From Actinomadura flavalba DSM 45200 (GTDB lineage: Bacteria > Actinomycetota > Actinomycetes > Streptosporangiales > Streptosporangiaceae), in assembly GCF_000374305.1 (NCBI RefSeq), contig NZ_KB894093.1:1860001-1924000 (forward strand): a stretch of DNA of 64,000 bases. Reading direction: 5' to 3'. Positions within the stretch are counted from its first letter, which is position 1. Each line of letters starts with the position of its first letter. Below are positions 1 to 8,343 of the stretch, in pieces. Below the pieces are notes generated by a model. That model was not told where the DNA came from, ran no database searches, and saw nothing but the letters and a program-made list of their open reading frames with translations. A program made the translations under genes and the position numbers.

Positions 1-120
1 TTGCCCGGCATGCGGGAGCGTGTCGCGGTCTACGGGGGCGAGGTGCGCGCCGCGCCCCGCTCCGGCGGCGGGTTCGAGGTCGCGGCGCGCATACCGGTAC
101 GGGAGGAGAGCGCGCCGTGA
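1..120 (+). CDS. Sensor histidine kinase, C-terminal end only (partial)
   Basis: The first 120 bases are open in frame 1 and end at a TGA. The translated 39 residues contain GMRERV followed by a Gly-Gly turn and GGGFEV, which is the usual end of the HATPase domain in NarL-linked (HPK7/DesK-like) actinobacterial kinases. The rest of the gene lies upstream of the window. The response regulator starts 28 bases later, so the two form a two-component pair. Sensor domain and signal cannot be seen. Confidence 0.75.
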   Translation: MPGMRERVAVYGGEVRAAPRSGGGFEVAARIPVREESAP

Positions 121-148
121 ACACGGACGACGGGCAGGACGGAACACC

Positions 149-823
149 ATGATCCGGGTACTGCTGGTGGACGACCAGGAGCTGGTGCGCGCGGGCTTCA
201 CAATGGTGCTCGACGCGCAGGAGGACATCTCCGTCGTCGGCGAGGCCGGCGACGGCGTCCGCGCGCTCGAACTGCTGGACGCCGCCCCCGCCGACGTCGT
301 CCTGATGGACGTGCGGATGCCCCGCATGGACGGCCTGGAGGCGACCCGCCGCATCGTCGCGCGGGGCGGCCCGAAGGTCATCATCCTCACCACGTTCGAC
401 CTCGACGAGTACGCGTTCACGGCGATCAAGGCGGGCGCCTCCGGGTTCCTGCTCAAGGACGCGGGCCCGGCGCAGCTCGTCGAGGCGATCCGCGCGGTCG
501 GCTCGGGCGACGCGGTCGTGGCGCCGTCCACGACGCGCCGCCTGCTCGACCGGTTCGCCGTCCACCTGCCCGACGCGGAGGTCGCCCGCGCGCAGACCGA
601 GGTCAAGTCGCTGACCGATCGTGAACGCCAGGTGATGCTGCTCGTGGCGCGCGGCCTGTCCAACGCCGAGGTGGCCCGCCGCCTGCACCTCGCTGAGGCC
701 ACCGTGAAGTCCCACCTCAGCCAGATCCTGATGAAGCTCGGTCTCCGCGACCGCGTCCAGGTCGTCGTCTTCGCCTACGAGACGGGCCTGATCAAGAGCG
801 GCCGCCCCGACCCGGTCCTCTGA
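149..823 (+). CDS. NarL/LuxR-family two-component response regulator
   Basis: This 224-residue protein has an N-terminal receiver domain (about residues 1-120) with the acidic pair near residues 8-9, phospho-acceptor Asp54 in LMDVRMP, and the switch Lys in LLKD. A C-terminal LuxR-type HTH (about 155-215) contains LTDRERQVMLLVARGLSN and a recognition helix ending in VKSHL. I chose the ATG at 149 because it gives a complete receiver domain; the open frame to its left is GC-rich run-on without homology. It follows the kinase fragment and precedes an ABC exporter, the common arrangement in which such regulators control the exporter. That target is inference. Confidence 0.9.
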   Translation: MIRVLLVDDQELVRAGFTMVLDAQEDISVVGEAGDGVRALELLDAAPADVVLMDVRMPRMDGLEATRRIVARGGPKVIILTTFDLDEYAFTAIKAGASGFLLKDAGPAQLVEAIRAVGSGDAVVAPSTTRRLLDRFAVHLPDAEVARAQTEVKSLTDRERQVMLLVARGLSNAEVARRLHLAEATVKSHLSQILMKLGLRDRVQVVVFAYETGLIKSGRPDPVL

Positions 824-1109
824 TCCGAACGCGGTCAGCGCGGCCGACGGTAAGCGCGGCGAGAAGCACACCCCGCACCAGGAGTGGAAGGCAGCAGGGA
901 GAAGACTGCGGCCTCCCAGCCGCCCGCCCGAGCACGGCTTCGGCCTGGATCACCGTCGGAAGTCGGTGAAGGGCATCAGACTTTCGGTGGAGCCGGGGCG
1001 TGGAGACCGACCAGGGGACCAGGGAAACGGTGGCCGCGCGGCCGATGGCGGGGGGCCGGGGAATTTCTAGCGTGGGGCGTGTTCGGTTTTCTCGTCGCTA
1101 GGAGCCATC

Positions 1110-1880
1110 GTGACCAGTACGTCCGCGCCGCAGACCCACGGGGGCGTCGGCACCGCCGCGCCCGCCGTCCGGGCCGAGGGAGTGTCCAAGGTCTACGGGA
1201 CGGGTGACGCCGCGGTCCACGCGCTGCGCGGGGTCGACGTCGCCTTCGACGCCGGGGCCTTCACGGCGATCATGGGGCCTTCGGGTTCGGGGAAGTCGAC
1301 GTTGCTGCACTGCCTCGCCGGGCTCGACGTCGTCAGCGGCGGCCGCGTGTTCCTCGGTGAGACCGACATCGGCGCGTTGAACGACCGCCGCCTCACGCTG
1401 CTGCGGCGCGAGCGGGCCGGGTTCGTCTTCCAGGCGTTCAACCTGCTGCCCACGCTGACCGCCGAGCAGAACATCCTGCTCCCGCTCGACCTCGCCGGCC
1501 GCCGCGTCGACCGGGCCTGGTTCGACCAGGTCGTCGCCACGGTCGGGCTGCGCGACCGGCTGCGGCACCGGCCCGCCGAACTGTCCGGCGGGCAGCAGCA
1601 ACGCGTCGCCTGCGCGCGGGCGCTTGTCGCGCGGCCCGAGGTGATCTTCGCCGACGAGCCCACCGGCAATCTCGACTCCCGGGCGGGCGCCGAGGTCCTC
1701 GGGTTCCTGCGCGCGTCGGTCCGCGAACTCGGCCAGACGATCGTCATGGTCACGCACGACCCCGTGGCCGCGTCCTACGCCGACCGTGTCGTCTTCCTGC
1801 GCGACGGCCGCATCGTCGACGAGCTCTTCGATCCCGTGCCCGCGTCCGTCCTCGACCGCCTCGCCGCGCTGGAGGGCTGA
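1110..1880 (+). CDS. ABC transporter ATP-binding protein (MacB/LolD type)
   Basis: This 256-residue nucleotide-binding subunit has Walker A GPSGSGKST near residue 55, the Q-loop FQAFNLLPTLTAEQN, signature LSGGQQQRVACARAL and Walker B VIFADEPTGNLDS. The GNLDS after Walker B is typical of the MacB/LolD/FtsE group that pairs with FtsX-like permeases. The GTG start has AGGAG six bases upstream. The permease gene begins three bases after the stop, so the pair is one operon. The likely role is export or mechanotransmission at the membrane; the substrate is unknown. About 285 bp without a gene separate it from the response regulator; I see only a possible -10 (TAGCGT) there. Confidence 0.92.
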   Translation: MTSTSAPQTHGGVGTAAPAVRAEGVSKVYGTGDAAVHALRGVDVAFDAGAFTAIMGPSGSGKSTLLHCLAGLDVVSGGRVFLGETDIGALNDRRLTLLRRERAGFVFQAFNLLPTLTAEQNILLPLDLAGRRVDRAWFDQVVATVGLRDRLRHRPAELSGGQQQRVACARALVARPEVIFADEPTGNLDSRAGAEVLGFLRASVRELGQTIVMVTHDPVAASYADRVVFLRDGRIVDELFDPVPASVLDRLAALEG

Positions 1881-1883
1881 CCC

Positions 1884-4385
1884 GTGCTCCGGACCACCCT
1901 CGCGGGTCTCCTCGCCCACAAGGTGCGGCTGCTCCTGAGCACGCTCGCGATCACGCTCGGCGTCGGCTTCATCGTCGGCACCTTCGTCCTCACCGACTCG
2001 GTCGACCGCGGCGTCGCCGTGACCTTCGCCAAGTCGGCCGACAAGGTCGACGCCGCCGTCCTGCCCCGCGAGGCGGACGAACCCGTCACGCCGCAGACGC
2101 TCGACGCGATCCGCCGCGTCCCCGGCGTGACCGCCGTGCACGGCATGGTGAAGGGCGACGCCCCGCTCCTCGGCCGCGACGGGCGCGCCGTCGGCGACTT
2201 CCCCACGGTCGGCCTCTCGGTGCCGCAGGGGCCGCTGCTGCGCTATGACGTGCGGCGGGGCCGGGTGCCGCACGGTCCGAGCGACGTCGTCCTCGATCAG
2301 CGGACGGCGTCCCGGCACGGCTTCGCCGTCGGCGACACCGTCACCGTCCTCGATCCCGCCGACCGTCCGCACCGGTTCACCGTGACCGGCCTCATCGACG
2401 TCGGCATCGACCCCGACGCCAACTTCCAGGGCGCCGTCGGCTTCGACCCCGCCACCGCGCGGCGCATGACGGGCGCCAAGGGCTTCACCGAGGTCGACGT
2501 CCTCGGCGCCGACGCCGCCGCGCTCACCACGGCGGCCGGCGCCGCGAACCGCGTCCTGAGCGGCGACGCGCTCGCCGCCGAGCTGACGCGGGAGAACGGA
2601 GCGGACGCCGACGTCATCCGCACCGGGCTGCTGCTGTTCGCGTTCGTGGCGATGCTGGTGTCGGCGCTCGTCATCTACAACACGTTCTCGATCCTGATCA
2701 CCCAGCGGATGCGTGAGATGGCGCTGCTGCGCTGCGTCGGCGCCACCCGCCGCCAGGTCTTCCGCGGCGTGCTCGCCGAGGCGGTCGTCGTGGGCCTCGT
2801 GGGGTCGCTGCTCGGCCTGGCCGCCGGTGCGCTGCTGGGCCTGGGCGCGCTCGCGGCGATCAACGCGGCGGGCGCGGGGCTGCCCTCGGCCGGTGTCGTG
2901 CTGACACCGCTGACGATCGCGCTCGCCCTGTTCGTCGGCATCGTCGTGACGGTCGGCGCGGCGGTCCTGCCCGCGCGGGCCGCGACGCGCGTCGCGCCGG
3001 TCGCCGCGTTGCGCGCCGAGCAGGAGCCCGGTGGCGGCCGCTTCCGTCCCGGCCCGCTCCGATTGGGCGTCACCGCCCTGTTCGGCGTCGGTGGCCTCGC
3101 GATCACGGTGTTCGCGGCGGGTTTCCTGGAGAAGGGCCAAGTGGCGCTCTTCTCGGTGGCGTTGGGCGGCACGGTCCTGTTCCTGGGGGTCCTGGCGCTG
3201 ATGCCCGTGCTGGTGGGCCCGCTCGGCCGCGTCGCCGGGGCCGTCCCCGCCCGGTTCGGGGGCGTCCCGGGGCGGCTGGCCGTCGCGAACGCCCGCCGCT
3301 CGCCGCGCCGCACCGCGACGACGACCATCGCGCTGACGGTCGGCGTCGGGCTGATGAGCCTGTTCGCCGTCATCGCCGCGAGCAGCAAGGAGCAGACCGA
3401 CCGCCGCCTCGCCGACCAGTTCCCCGTCGACTTCCAGGTCTCCGCCCAGCTCGGCCGCGATTCGGACACGGCCCGCGTCCCGCACGCTCTCGCCACCGCG
3501 TTGCGCGCCCGACCCGAACTCGACGCCGTCACCGAGCACCGGTGGCACGAGACCCGGATCGCGGGCGAGGAGCGGACCGTCACGGCCGTCACGCCGTCGG
3601 CGTGGGGCACCGTGGTGCGTCCCGAGTTCCGCGCGGGTTCCCTGGCCGCCTTCCGCTCGGGCACGGCCATCGTGGACGAGGAGACGGCGAAGTCCCTCAA
3701 CCTTCGAACCGGCTCGGAGATCGCACTGCGCGGCAAGAAGGGCGCCGAGACCAAGGTGAAGGTGGCGGGCGTCTTCGGCGGCGACACTCCGCTGTCCGGC
3801 GTCGTCGTTCCCGAGCCCGACTTCCTCGGCTATTTCGGCCCCCAGGACCCGTCCCGGATCTATGCGAAGGTCGCCGAAGGCGCCGACGAGGACACCGCCC
3901 GCGCGGTGATGGAGAAGGAGCTGAGGCCGTACCCGTCCGTGATCCTGGGTTCGTCGGCGGAGATGAAGGCCGAACTCAACAAGGCCATCGACATGATCCT
4001 CATGGTCTTCGCGGGGCTGCTCGGCCTGGCCATTCTCATCGCGCTTTTCGGCATCGCCAACACCCTGACCCTGTCAGTGGTCGAACGCACCCGGGAATCG
4101 GCCCTGCTGCGAGCGTTGGGGCTGACCAAACGCCAACTCCGCCGCATGCTCTCCCTGGAGGCGTTGATCATGGCCGTCATCGGCGCCGCGACCGGCGTCG
4201 TCCTGGGCATCGCCTTCGCCTGGGCGGCCACCCGCGCCATGACCGAAGAAGCCGCCTTCGCCGTCCCGTACGCGCAGATCGCCCTGTTCATAGCCCTCTC
4301 CGCCGTCGCTGGCACTGCCGCCTCGTTCCTGCCCTCCCGCCGCGCCACCAAGGCGTCCATCGTGGAATCGCTGACCCATGACTAG
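1884..4385 (+). CDS. FtsX-like ABC transporter permease
   Basis: This 833-residue protein has one N-terminal membrane segment (about residues 10-35), a large extracytoplasmic MacB-like region, then three helices (about 245-370) ending at the FtsX hallmark PARAATRVAPVAALR. A second unit has a further periplasmic region (about 500-690) and three C-terminal helices ending in PSRRATKASIVESL. The duplicated FtsX module fits actinobacterial MacB-type permeases of about 830-850 residues. It is translated directly after the ATPase gene. The substrate (antimicrobial peptide, lipid or envelope signal) cannot be read from the sequence. A 12-bp tandem repeat starts at its stop codon. Confidence 0.9.
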   Translation: MLRTTLAGLLAHKVRLLLSTLAITLGVGFIVGTFVLTDSVDRGVAVTFAKSADKVDAAVLPREADEPVTPQTLDAIRRVPGVTAVHGMVKGDAPLLGRDGRAVGDFPTVGLSVPQGPLLRYDVRRGRVPHGPSDVVLDQRTASRHGFAVGDTVTVLDPADRPHRFTVTGLIDVGIDPDANFQGAVGFDPATARRMTGAKGFTEVDVLGADAAALTTAAGAANRVLSGDALAAELTRENGADADVIRTGLLLFAFVAMLVSALVIYNTFSILITQRMREMALLRCVGATRRQVFRGVLAEAVVVGLVGSLLGLAAGALLGLGALAAINAAGAGLPSAGVVLTPLTIALALFVGIVVTVGAAVLPARAATRVAPVAALRAEQEPGGGRFRPGPLRLGVTALFGVGGLAITVFAAGFLEKGQVALFSVALGGTVLFLGVLALMPVLVGPLGRVAGAVPARFGGVPGRLAVANARRSPRRTATTTIALTVGVGLMSLFAVIAASSKEQTDRRLADQFPVDFQVSAQLGRDSDTARVPHALATALRARPELDAVTEHRWHETRIAGEERTVTAVTPSAWGTVVRPEFRAGSLAAFRSGTAIVDEETAKSLNLRTGSEIALRGKKGAETKVKVAGVFGGDTPLSGVVVPEPDFLGYFGPQDPSRIYAKVAEGADEDTARAVMEKELRPYPSVILGSSAEMKAELNKAIDMILMVFAGLLGLAILIALFGIANTLTLSVVERTRESALLRALGLTKRQLRRMLSLEALIMAVIGAATGVVLGIAFAWAATRAMTEEAAFAVPYAQIALFIALSAVAGTAASFLPSRRATKASIVESLTHD

Positions 4386-4613
4386 GGCGTGGTTTCGGGC
4401 GTTGGCCAGGGGCTTGGCTGGAACGCGGGAAGGGAGGTCGGCAAGGGCGTTGACCGAGACGTTGGCCAGAGAATTCGCTGGGGCGTGGGCCAAGACGCTG
4501 GCTATGAGGCTGGATAAGACTCGGGCTAAGTCGCTGGCTTCGAGGCCGGCCAAGGCTCCGGCTGAGTCGCTGGCTAAGACTCTGGGTGGGAGGTTGGCGG
4601 GGGCGCGGATCAT
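4386..4613. repeat. Degenerate 12-bp tandem repeat (about 18-19 units)
   Basis: From the permease stop codon the sequence runs in imperfect 12-base units with rough consensus GRCGYTGGCYAA, for example GACGCTGGCTAT, GAGGCTGGATAA, GTCGCTGGCTTC and GTCGCTGGCTAA in consecutive registers. The period is a multiple of three, so the reading frame opening at the ATG at 4378 (overlapping the permease stop) encodes tetrapeptide-like A-K-T-L repeats. That frame later runs antisense through a conserved GNAT gene, so I do not call it a gene. Confidence 0.75.
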
Positions 4614-4656
4614 GGTGATGGGCTGCGCCGTTCGATGCGCGATGAGGTTGGGCGGC

Positions 4657-5202
4657 TCAGATCGTCGGCAGCGAAGGGTGGGGCGTCCAGGGTTGCGGCG
4701 CGCTGATGGCCCAGCGTTCGTGATCGCGCCAGTCGCCGTCGATGTAGAGGTACCCGCGCGACAGCCCCTCGTAGCTGAAACCCAGCCGCCGGACCAGCCC
4801 ACGGGACGCTTCGTTCTCGGGCTGGATGTCGGCCTCCAGCCGGTGCAGGCGCAGCTCGGTGAAGGCGTGGTGCAGTGCGAGGCCGACCGCTTCGGTCATG
4901 TACCCCTGTCCGGCGGAGGGCGCGAACGCCGCGTATCCGAGCGAGGCGCCCTGGTACCGGCCCCGGACGATCGTGTTGAGGTTGACCATCCCGGCGGCGG
5001 CCCCGGTCTCCTTCATCCGGACGAGGAAGCCCAGGTTCGCGGAGTCGAAGCGTCGCATCCAGGTGCGGAACTCCGCCGCGTTCGCGGGCAGCCGCATCCA
5101 TGGGTGGTGAAGTCCGGAACTGGCCCGCACGAGCGAGCAGAACTCGTCCTGGGCGGAATGCGTGAGCGGGCAGAGTTCGACGCGTGGCGGCGGCGTGGAC
5201 AT
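4657..5202 (-). CDS. GNAT N-acetyltransferase, RimJ/RimL-like
   Basis: This 181-residue protein has the GNAT fold of the RimJ/RimL acetyltransferase_3 group. Near residue 95 SLGYAAF is followed by AGQGYMTEAVGLAL, the acetyl-CoA pyrophosphate-binding loop and helix. The motif LHRLEADIQPENEASRGLVRRLGF closes the fold. It would transfer an acetyl group from acetyl-CoA to an amine, either a protein N-terminus or a small molecule; the substrate is unknown. It is convergent with the FtsX permease, with the 12-bp repeat between, and divergent from nothing close. The ATG start gives a compact family-length protein. Confidence 0.88.
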   Translation of the reverse strand: MSTPPPRVELCPLTHSAQDEFCSLVRASSGLHHPWMRLPANAAEFRTWMRRFDSANLGFLVRMKETGAAAGMVNLNTIVRGRYQGASLGYAAFAPSAGQGYMTEAVGLALHHAFTELRLHRLEADIQPENEASRGLVRRLGFSYEGLSRGYLYIDGDWRDHERWAISAPQPWTPHPSLPTI

Positions 5203-5370
5203 GGGCCAACGCTAGAACCCGCCGGGAGGGAGCTGTCAGGAAGCGTCGAGCCGGGGCGGCGCCGCGCTGTGCGCCCGCCGCGAACTCGGCGCCGTCACTG
5301 GGCACCGGCGGTACGAGCCCGGGTCGCGGGTGGGTGTGGCCCGGTGGGAACGGTGTGGAGCGGTATGGGG

Positions 5371-5401
5371 GCGCCCCCGGCTGAGGTGGTGCCGGGGGCG
5401 C
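5371..5401. terminator. Strong GC hairpin, probable terminator
   Basis: A perfect 11-bp stem, GCGCCCCCGGC with its complement GCCGGGGGCGC, encloses a 9-base loop. It lies 14 bases past the stop of the minus-strand secreted-peptide gene and upstream of the GNAT gene. No clear T run follows, as is common in actinomycetes. Confidence 0.7.
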
Positions 5402-5415
5402 GGAGTGGGAGGGAG

Positions 5416-5667
5416 TCAGTTGTTCCAGAAGAAGAAGCTGTTGCCGTTGCAGTTGGTGGTGGACTGGCCGCCGACCGAGGCCGAGCCGCAGTTCACGCCG
5501 TAGCCGCCGATGATGTTGACGACGGCGTTGCCGCCGCGGGTGTGATTGTTGTTGTCGCCCCAGTGGGTGTCGGCCGAGGCGGGGGCGGTGACGGCGAGGG
5601 AGGCGCCCGCGAGGGTCGCGGTGACGACGGCGGTCTTGAGGACGGTCCTGATCACGGTGTGCTCCAT
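5416..5667 (-). CDS. Small secreted Asn/Gly-rich peptide
   Basis: I place the start at the ATG at 5667, giving 83 residues: a Sec signal peptide (RTVLKTAVV, then an Ala-rich core ending in APASA) and a mature peptide of about 51 residues. The mature part is rich in Asn, Gly and Ser, has two Cys 14 residues apart, and ends in FFFWNN. The hydrophobic stretch VVNIIGGYGVNCG is loosely reminiscent of chaplin-type surface peptides, but the chaplin core is not clearly present. An in-frame start lies further upstream (5763) but would bury the signal peptide. Function is unknown; a cell-surface or morphogenetic role is possible. Confidence 0.7.
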   Translation of the reverse strand: MEHTVIRTVLKTAVVTATLAGASLAVTAPASADTHWGDNNNHTRGGNAVVNIIGGYGVNCGSASVGGQSTTNCNGNSFFFWNN

Positions 5668-5933
5668 CTCGGTCAGGGGGCGGAGCGCCCCGGGCATCGG
5701 CGCCCCGTCCGGGCGCCGCACCCCAGAGGTAGTCAGGGTGACGCTGGGGCCGCAACCGATCACGGCGTGTCATCGGTGAAGTGTGGCGCGTTACCCGAGA
5801 CTGGAGTGACGCGTGGTGCGGCTATCGTCACCACCGCGTCAGGGGTGCCCGCGTGACTGGACGGGCGGCGTCGCGCGGGTACGCTGGGACGCGCACGTCC
5901 GGTACCTAACCTTGAGGACTGGAACGAACCGAG

Positions 5934-6854
5934 ATGGACCCTTCGTCCCCACTGTCGTTCGACGCGCCTGCGGGCGACCCACGTGACCGGCCCGCCCGCC
6001 TCACCGTCGGGGTCGTCGGCGCCGGCCGCGTCGGCACGGCGCTCGGCGCCGCGCTCGGCCGCGCCGGGCACCGCGTCGTCGCCGTCTCCGCCGTGTCGGA
6101 GACGTCCCGGGGCCGCGCCGAGGAGCGGCTGCCCGGCGCCGCCGTCGCCGAGCCGCAGGTGGTCGTCGCGCACGCCGACCTGGTGCTGCTGACGGTCCCC
6201 GACGACGCCCTGCCCGACCTGGCCGCCGGTCTCGCCGCGTCCGGCACGGACGTCGCGGGCAAGCTGGTGCTGCACACGAGCGGACGTCACGGCGCCGCCG
6301 TCCTCGATCCGCTGACCCGCGCGGGCGCGCTGCCGCTCGCGGTGCACCCGGTGATGACGTTCACCGGCCGCCCCGACGACGTCGACCGCCTCACCGGCAT
6401 CTCGTTCGGCGTCACGGCGCCCGAACCGCTGCGCCCGGTCGCCGAGGCGCTCGTCCTGGAGATGGGCGGCGAGCCCGTCTGGATACCCGAGGACCGGCGC
6501 GCCCTCTACCATGCGGCGCTCGCGGGCGGCGCGAACCACCTGGTCACGCTGGTCGTGGAGTCGATGGACCTGCTGGGCCGGGCGGGCGTCGCCGAACCCG
6601 GCCGCATGCTCGGCCCCCTCCTCGGCGCCGCGCTCGACAACGCGCTGCGGCTGGGCCTGGAGGGCCTGACGGGCCCGGTCGCGCGCGGCGACGCGGGCAC
6701 GGTCGCGGGCCACCTCGCCGAGCTGGGCCGCGTCTCACCGGAGAGCCGCAACGCCTACGTCGCGCTCGCGCGCCTCACCGCCGACCGCGCCCTGTCGGCG
6801 GGCCTCCTCAAGCCGGAGGACGCCGAGCGCCTACTCGACGTCCTAGCGGAATGA
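5934..6854 (+). CDS. Rossmann-fold DUF2520 protein (possible ketopantoate reductase-like)
   Basis: This 306-residue protein has a dinucleotide-binding Rossmann start, [17 protein letters not shown] (from about residue 24), then the acidic/Ser region [20 protein letters not shown] and HPVMTF, and an all-helical C-terminal half like 6-phosphogluconate-dehydrogenase-fold reductases. This matches the DUF2520 family (COG5495). It overlaps panC by four bases (ATGA), so the two are translationally coupled. By position it could reduce ketopantoate to pantoate, the substrate of PanC; this is inference, not shown by the sequence. A -10-like TAACCT at 5907-5912 lies just upstream. Confidence 0.8.
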   Translation: MDPSSPLSFDAPAGDPRDRPARLTVGVVGAGRVGTALGAALGRAGHRVVAVSAVSETSRGRAEERLPGAAVAEPQVVVAHADLVLLTVPDDALPDLAAGLAASGTDVAGKLVLHTSGRHGAAVLDPLTRAGALPLAVHPVMTFTGRPDDVDRLTGISFGVTAPEPLRPVAEALVLEMGGEPVWIPEDRRALYHAALAGGANHLVTLVVESMDLLGRAGVAEPGRMLGPLLGAALDNALRLGLEGLTGPVARGDAGTVAGHLAELGRVSPESRNAYVALARLTADRALSAGLLKPEDAERLLDVLAE

Positions 6855-7747
6855 GCACCGGAATGGGTGCCGGTGTGGGCCGGGACGAGGGCGTGGTGGG
6901 GCCGGTCGTGGTGCGGACTCGTGATGAGTTGGATGTCGCTCGTGCTGGTTTGCGGGGACGTGTTGGGTTCGTTCCGACGATGGGTGCGCTGCATGAGGGG
7001 CACCGGTCGTTGATCCGGCGGGCGGGCAAGGGCGGCCCGGTCGTCGTCAGTGTCTTCGTCAATCCCCTTCAGTTCGGACCAGGCGAGGATCTCGACCGTT
7101 ACCCCCGGACGTTCGACGCAGACCTCGCGGTGTGCGCGCAAGAGGGTGTGGCGATCGTGTTCGCGCCCACGGTCGCGACCATGTACCCGGACGCTCCGCA
7201 GGTCACGGTCAATGCGGGCGCGATGGGGGAGCGCGTCGAAGGAATCACTCGTCCGGGGCATTTCGCGGGAATGCTCACGGTTGTCCTGAAGTTGCTGAAC
7301 ATGGTGCGCCCGGATCTTGCGGTCTTCGGGGAGAAGGACGCCCAGCAGCTCGCCCTCGTCCGCCGGATGGTCGCCGACCTGAACGTCCCGGTGGAGATCG
7401 TGGGCGGCCAGACCGTCCGGGAGCCGGACGGGCTGGCGCTGTCGAGCCGGAACCGCTACCTGTCGGCGGCGGACCGGGCGACGGCGACGGCGTTGTCACG
7501 GGCGCTCAGGGCCGGTGCGGACGCCGTGGCGGAGGGCCCGGACGCGGTCCTGGCGGCGGCGAACGCCGTGCTGCAAGAGGCCGCGTCGGCCGAGCCGCCG
7601 CTCGAACGGGACTACCTGGTCCTGGTCGACCCGGCGACGTTCACGGACGTCGGCCCGGAGCACCGCGGCCCGGCCGTGCTCGCCGTGGCGGGGCGCGTCG
7701 GCGGCACCCACCTCATCGACAATCTCCCGCTCGGCTTCCCCGCCTGA
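6851..7747 (+). CDS. panC: Pantothenate synthetase (pantoate--beta-alanine ligase)
   Basis: PanC condenses pantoate and beta-alanine with ATP to give pantothenate in the cytoplasm. The 298-residue protein shows [16 protein letters not shown] (HIGH-like nucleotide-binding motif), [38 protein letters not shown] and the KMSKS-like SSRNRYLS. All expected catalytic segments are present and length is typical. It starts within the stop of the DUF2520 gene and is followed 25 bases later by panD, whose product makes beta-alanine, so the operon supplies one of its two substrates. Confidence 0.97.
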   Translation: MSTGMGAGVGRDEGVVGPVVVRTRDELDVARAGLRGRVGFVPTMGALHEGHRSLIRRAGKGGPVVVSVFVNPLQFGPGEDLDRYPRTFDADLAVCAQEGVAIVFAPTVATMYPDAPQVTVNAGAMGERVEGITRPGHFAGMLTVVLKLLNMVRPDLAVFGEKDAQQLALVRRMVADLNVPVEIVGGQTVREPDGLALSSRNRYLSAADRATATALSRALRAGADAVAEGPDAVLAAANAVLQEAASAEPPLERDYLVLVDPATFTDVGPEHRGPAVLAVAGRVGGTHLIDNLPLGFPA

Positions 7748-7772
7748 CCGGCATCCCCCGTAAGGAGTCCCG

Positions 7773-8189
7773 ATGTTCCGGACCATGTTCAAGTCCAAGA
7801 TCCACCGCGCGACCGTCACCCAGGCCGACCTGCACTACGTCGGCTCGCTGACGATCGACCAGGACCTCATGGACGCGGCCGACCTGCTGCCCGGCGAGCA
7901 GGTCCACATCGTGGACATCGACAACGGCGCCCGACTGGAGACGTACCTGATCGCGGGCGAGCGCGGGTCCGGCGTGATCGGCATCAACGGCGCGGCGGCG
8001 CGTCTGGTCGCCCCCGGCGACCTGGTGATCATCATCAGCTACGCGCAGATGAGCGACGCCGACGCCCGTTCGTTCGAGCCGAACGTCGTGCACGTCGACC
8101 GCTCCAACCGGATCATCGCGCTGGGCACCGACCCCGCCGAGCCCGTCCCCGGGACGAAGGACGCCCGGGGCGATCTCGTCCACCACTGA
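7773..8189 (+). CDS. panD: Aspartate 1-decarboxylase
   Basis: PanD converts L-aspartate to beta-alanine for PanC. The 138-residue proenzyme starts [20 protein letters not shown] and contains the self-processing Gly24-Ser25 bond in YVGS, which produces the pyruvoyl group. The later INGAAARL segment is the conserved oxyanion/loop motif. AAGGAG lies about nine bases before the ATG. The last codons and the stop fall inside a 31-bp sequence that is repeated 52 bases downstream. Confidence 0.97.
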   Translation: MFRTMFKSKIHRATVTQADLHYVGSLTIDQDLMDAADLLPGEQVHIVDIDNGARLETYLIAGERGSGVIGINGAAARLVAPGDLVIIISYAQMSDADARSFEPNVVHVDRSNRIIALGTDPAEPVPGTKDARGDLVHH

Positions 8190-8252
8190 GCGCGGCCGCC
8201 CGGTTCATCCGCACCTGCGACGCGATCTCGTCCACCGTCGAGCGCGGCCACC
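8170..8252 (+). repeat. Direct repeat duplicating the 3' end of panD
   Basis: Copy 1 (8170-8200) covers the final codons and stop of panD. Copy 2 (8222-8252) matches it at 27 of 31 positions, starting GCGATCTCGTCCACC in both. Three of the four changes remove the stop codon. This looks like a local tandem duplication. Confidence 0.8.
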
Positions 8253-8254
8253 GG

Positions 8255-8276
8255 CCCCCGTCCGTTCGGGCGGGGG
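8255..8276 (+). terminator. Hairpin after panD
   Basis: CCCCCGTCCG pairs with CGGGCGGGGG (ten pairs, one a G-T wobble) around a two-base centre. It sits between panD and nadB and could attenuate or terminate the pan transcript. There is no T run. Confidence 0.5.
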
Positions 8277-8343
8277 TCGTCGCATGACCGGCTCCGGGTT
8301 AATGTCACAATGACGAGAACTGGACTCCCCGAGGAGGGGAAGC

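Noticed and set aside
884..1207. Small open frame upstream of the exporter ATPase gene
   Set aside because: It runs out of frame into the ATPase gene, is Arg/Gly-rich and has no homology or good ribosome site.
1098..3548. 816-residue open frame antisense to the ABC exporter
   Set aside because: It is rich in Arg, Gly, Asp and Glu, as expected for the complementary frame of high-GC genes, and has no domain. Similar long antisense frames occur under clpC (21238-23103) and the second clpC-like gene.
4386..4613. CRISPR-like array
   Set aside because: The units are 12 bases, contiguous and degenerate, without unique spacers, and no cas genes are present.
4378..5856. Long rightward open frame overlapping the FtsX stop and running antisense through the GNAT gene
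   Set aside because: Only the 12-bp repeat part is unusual; the rest is the high-GC shadow of a conserved GNAT gene, and no family is recognisable.
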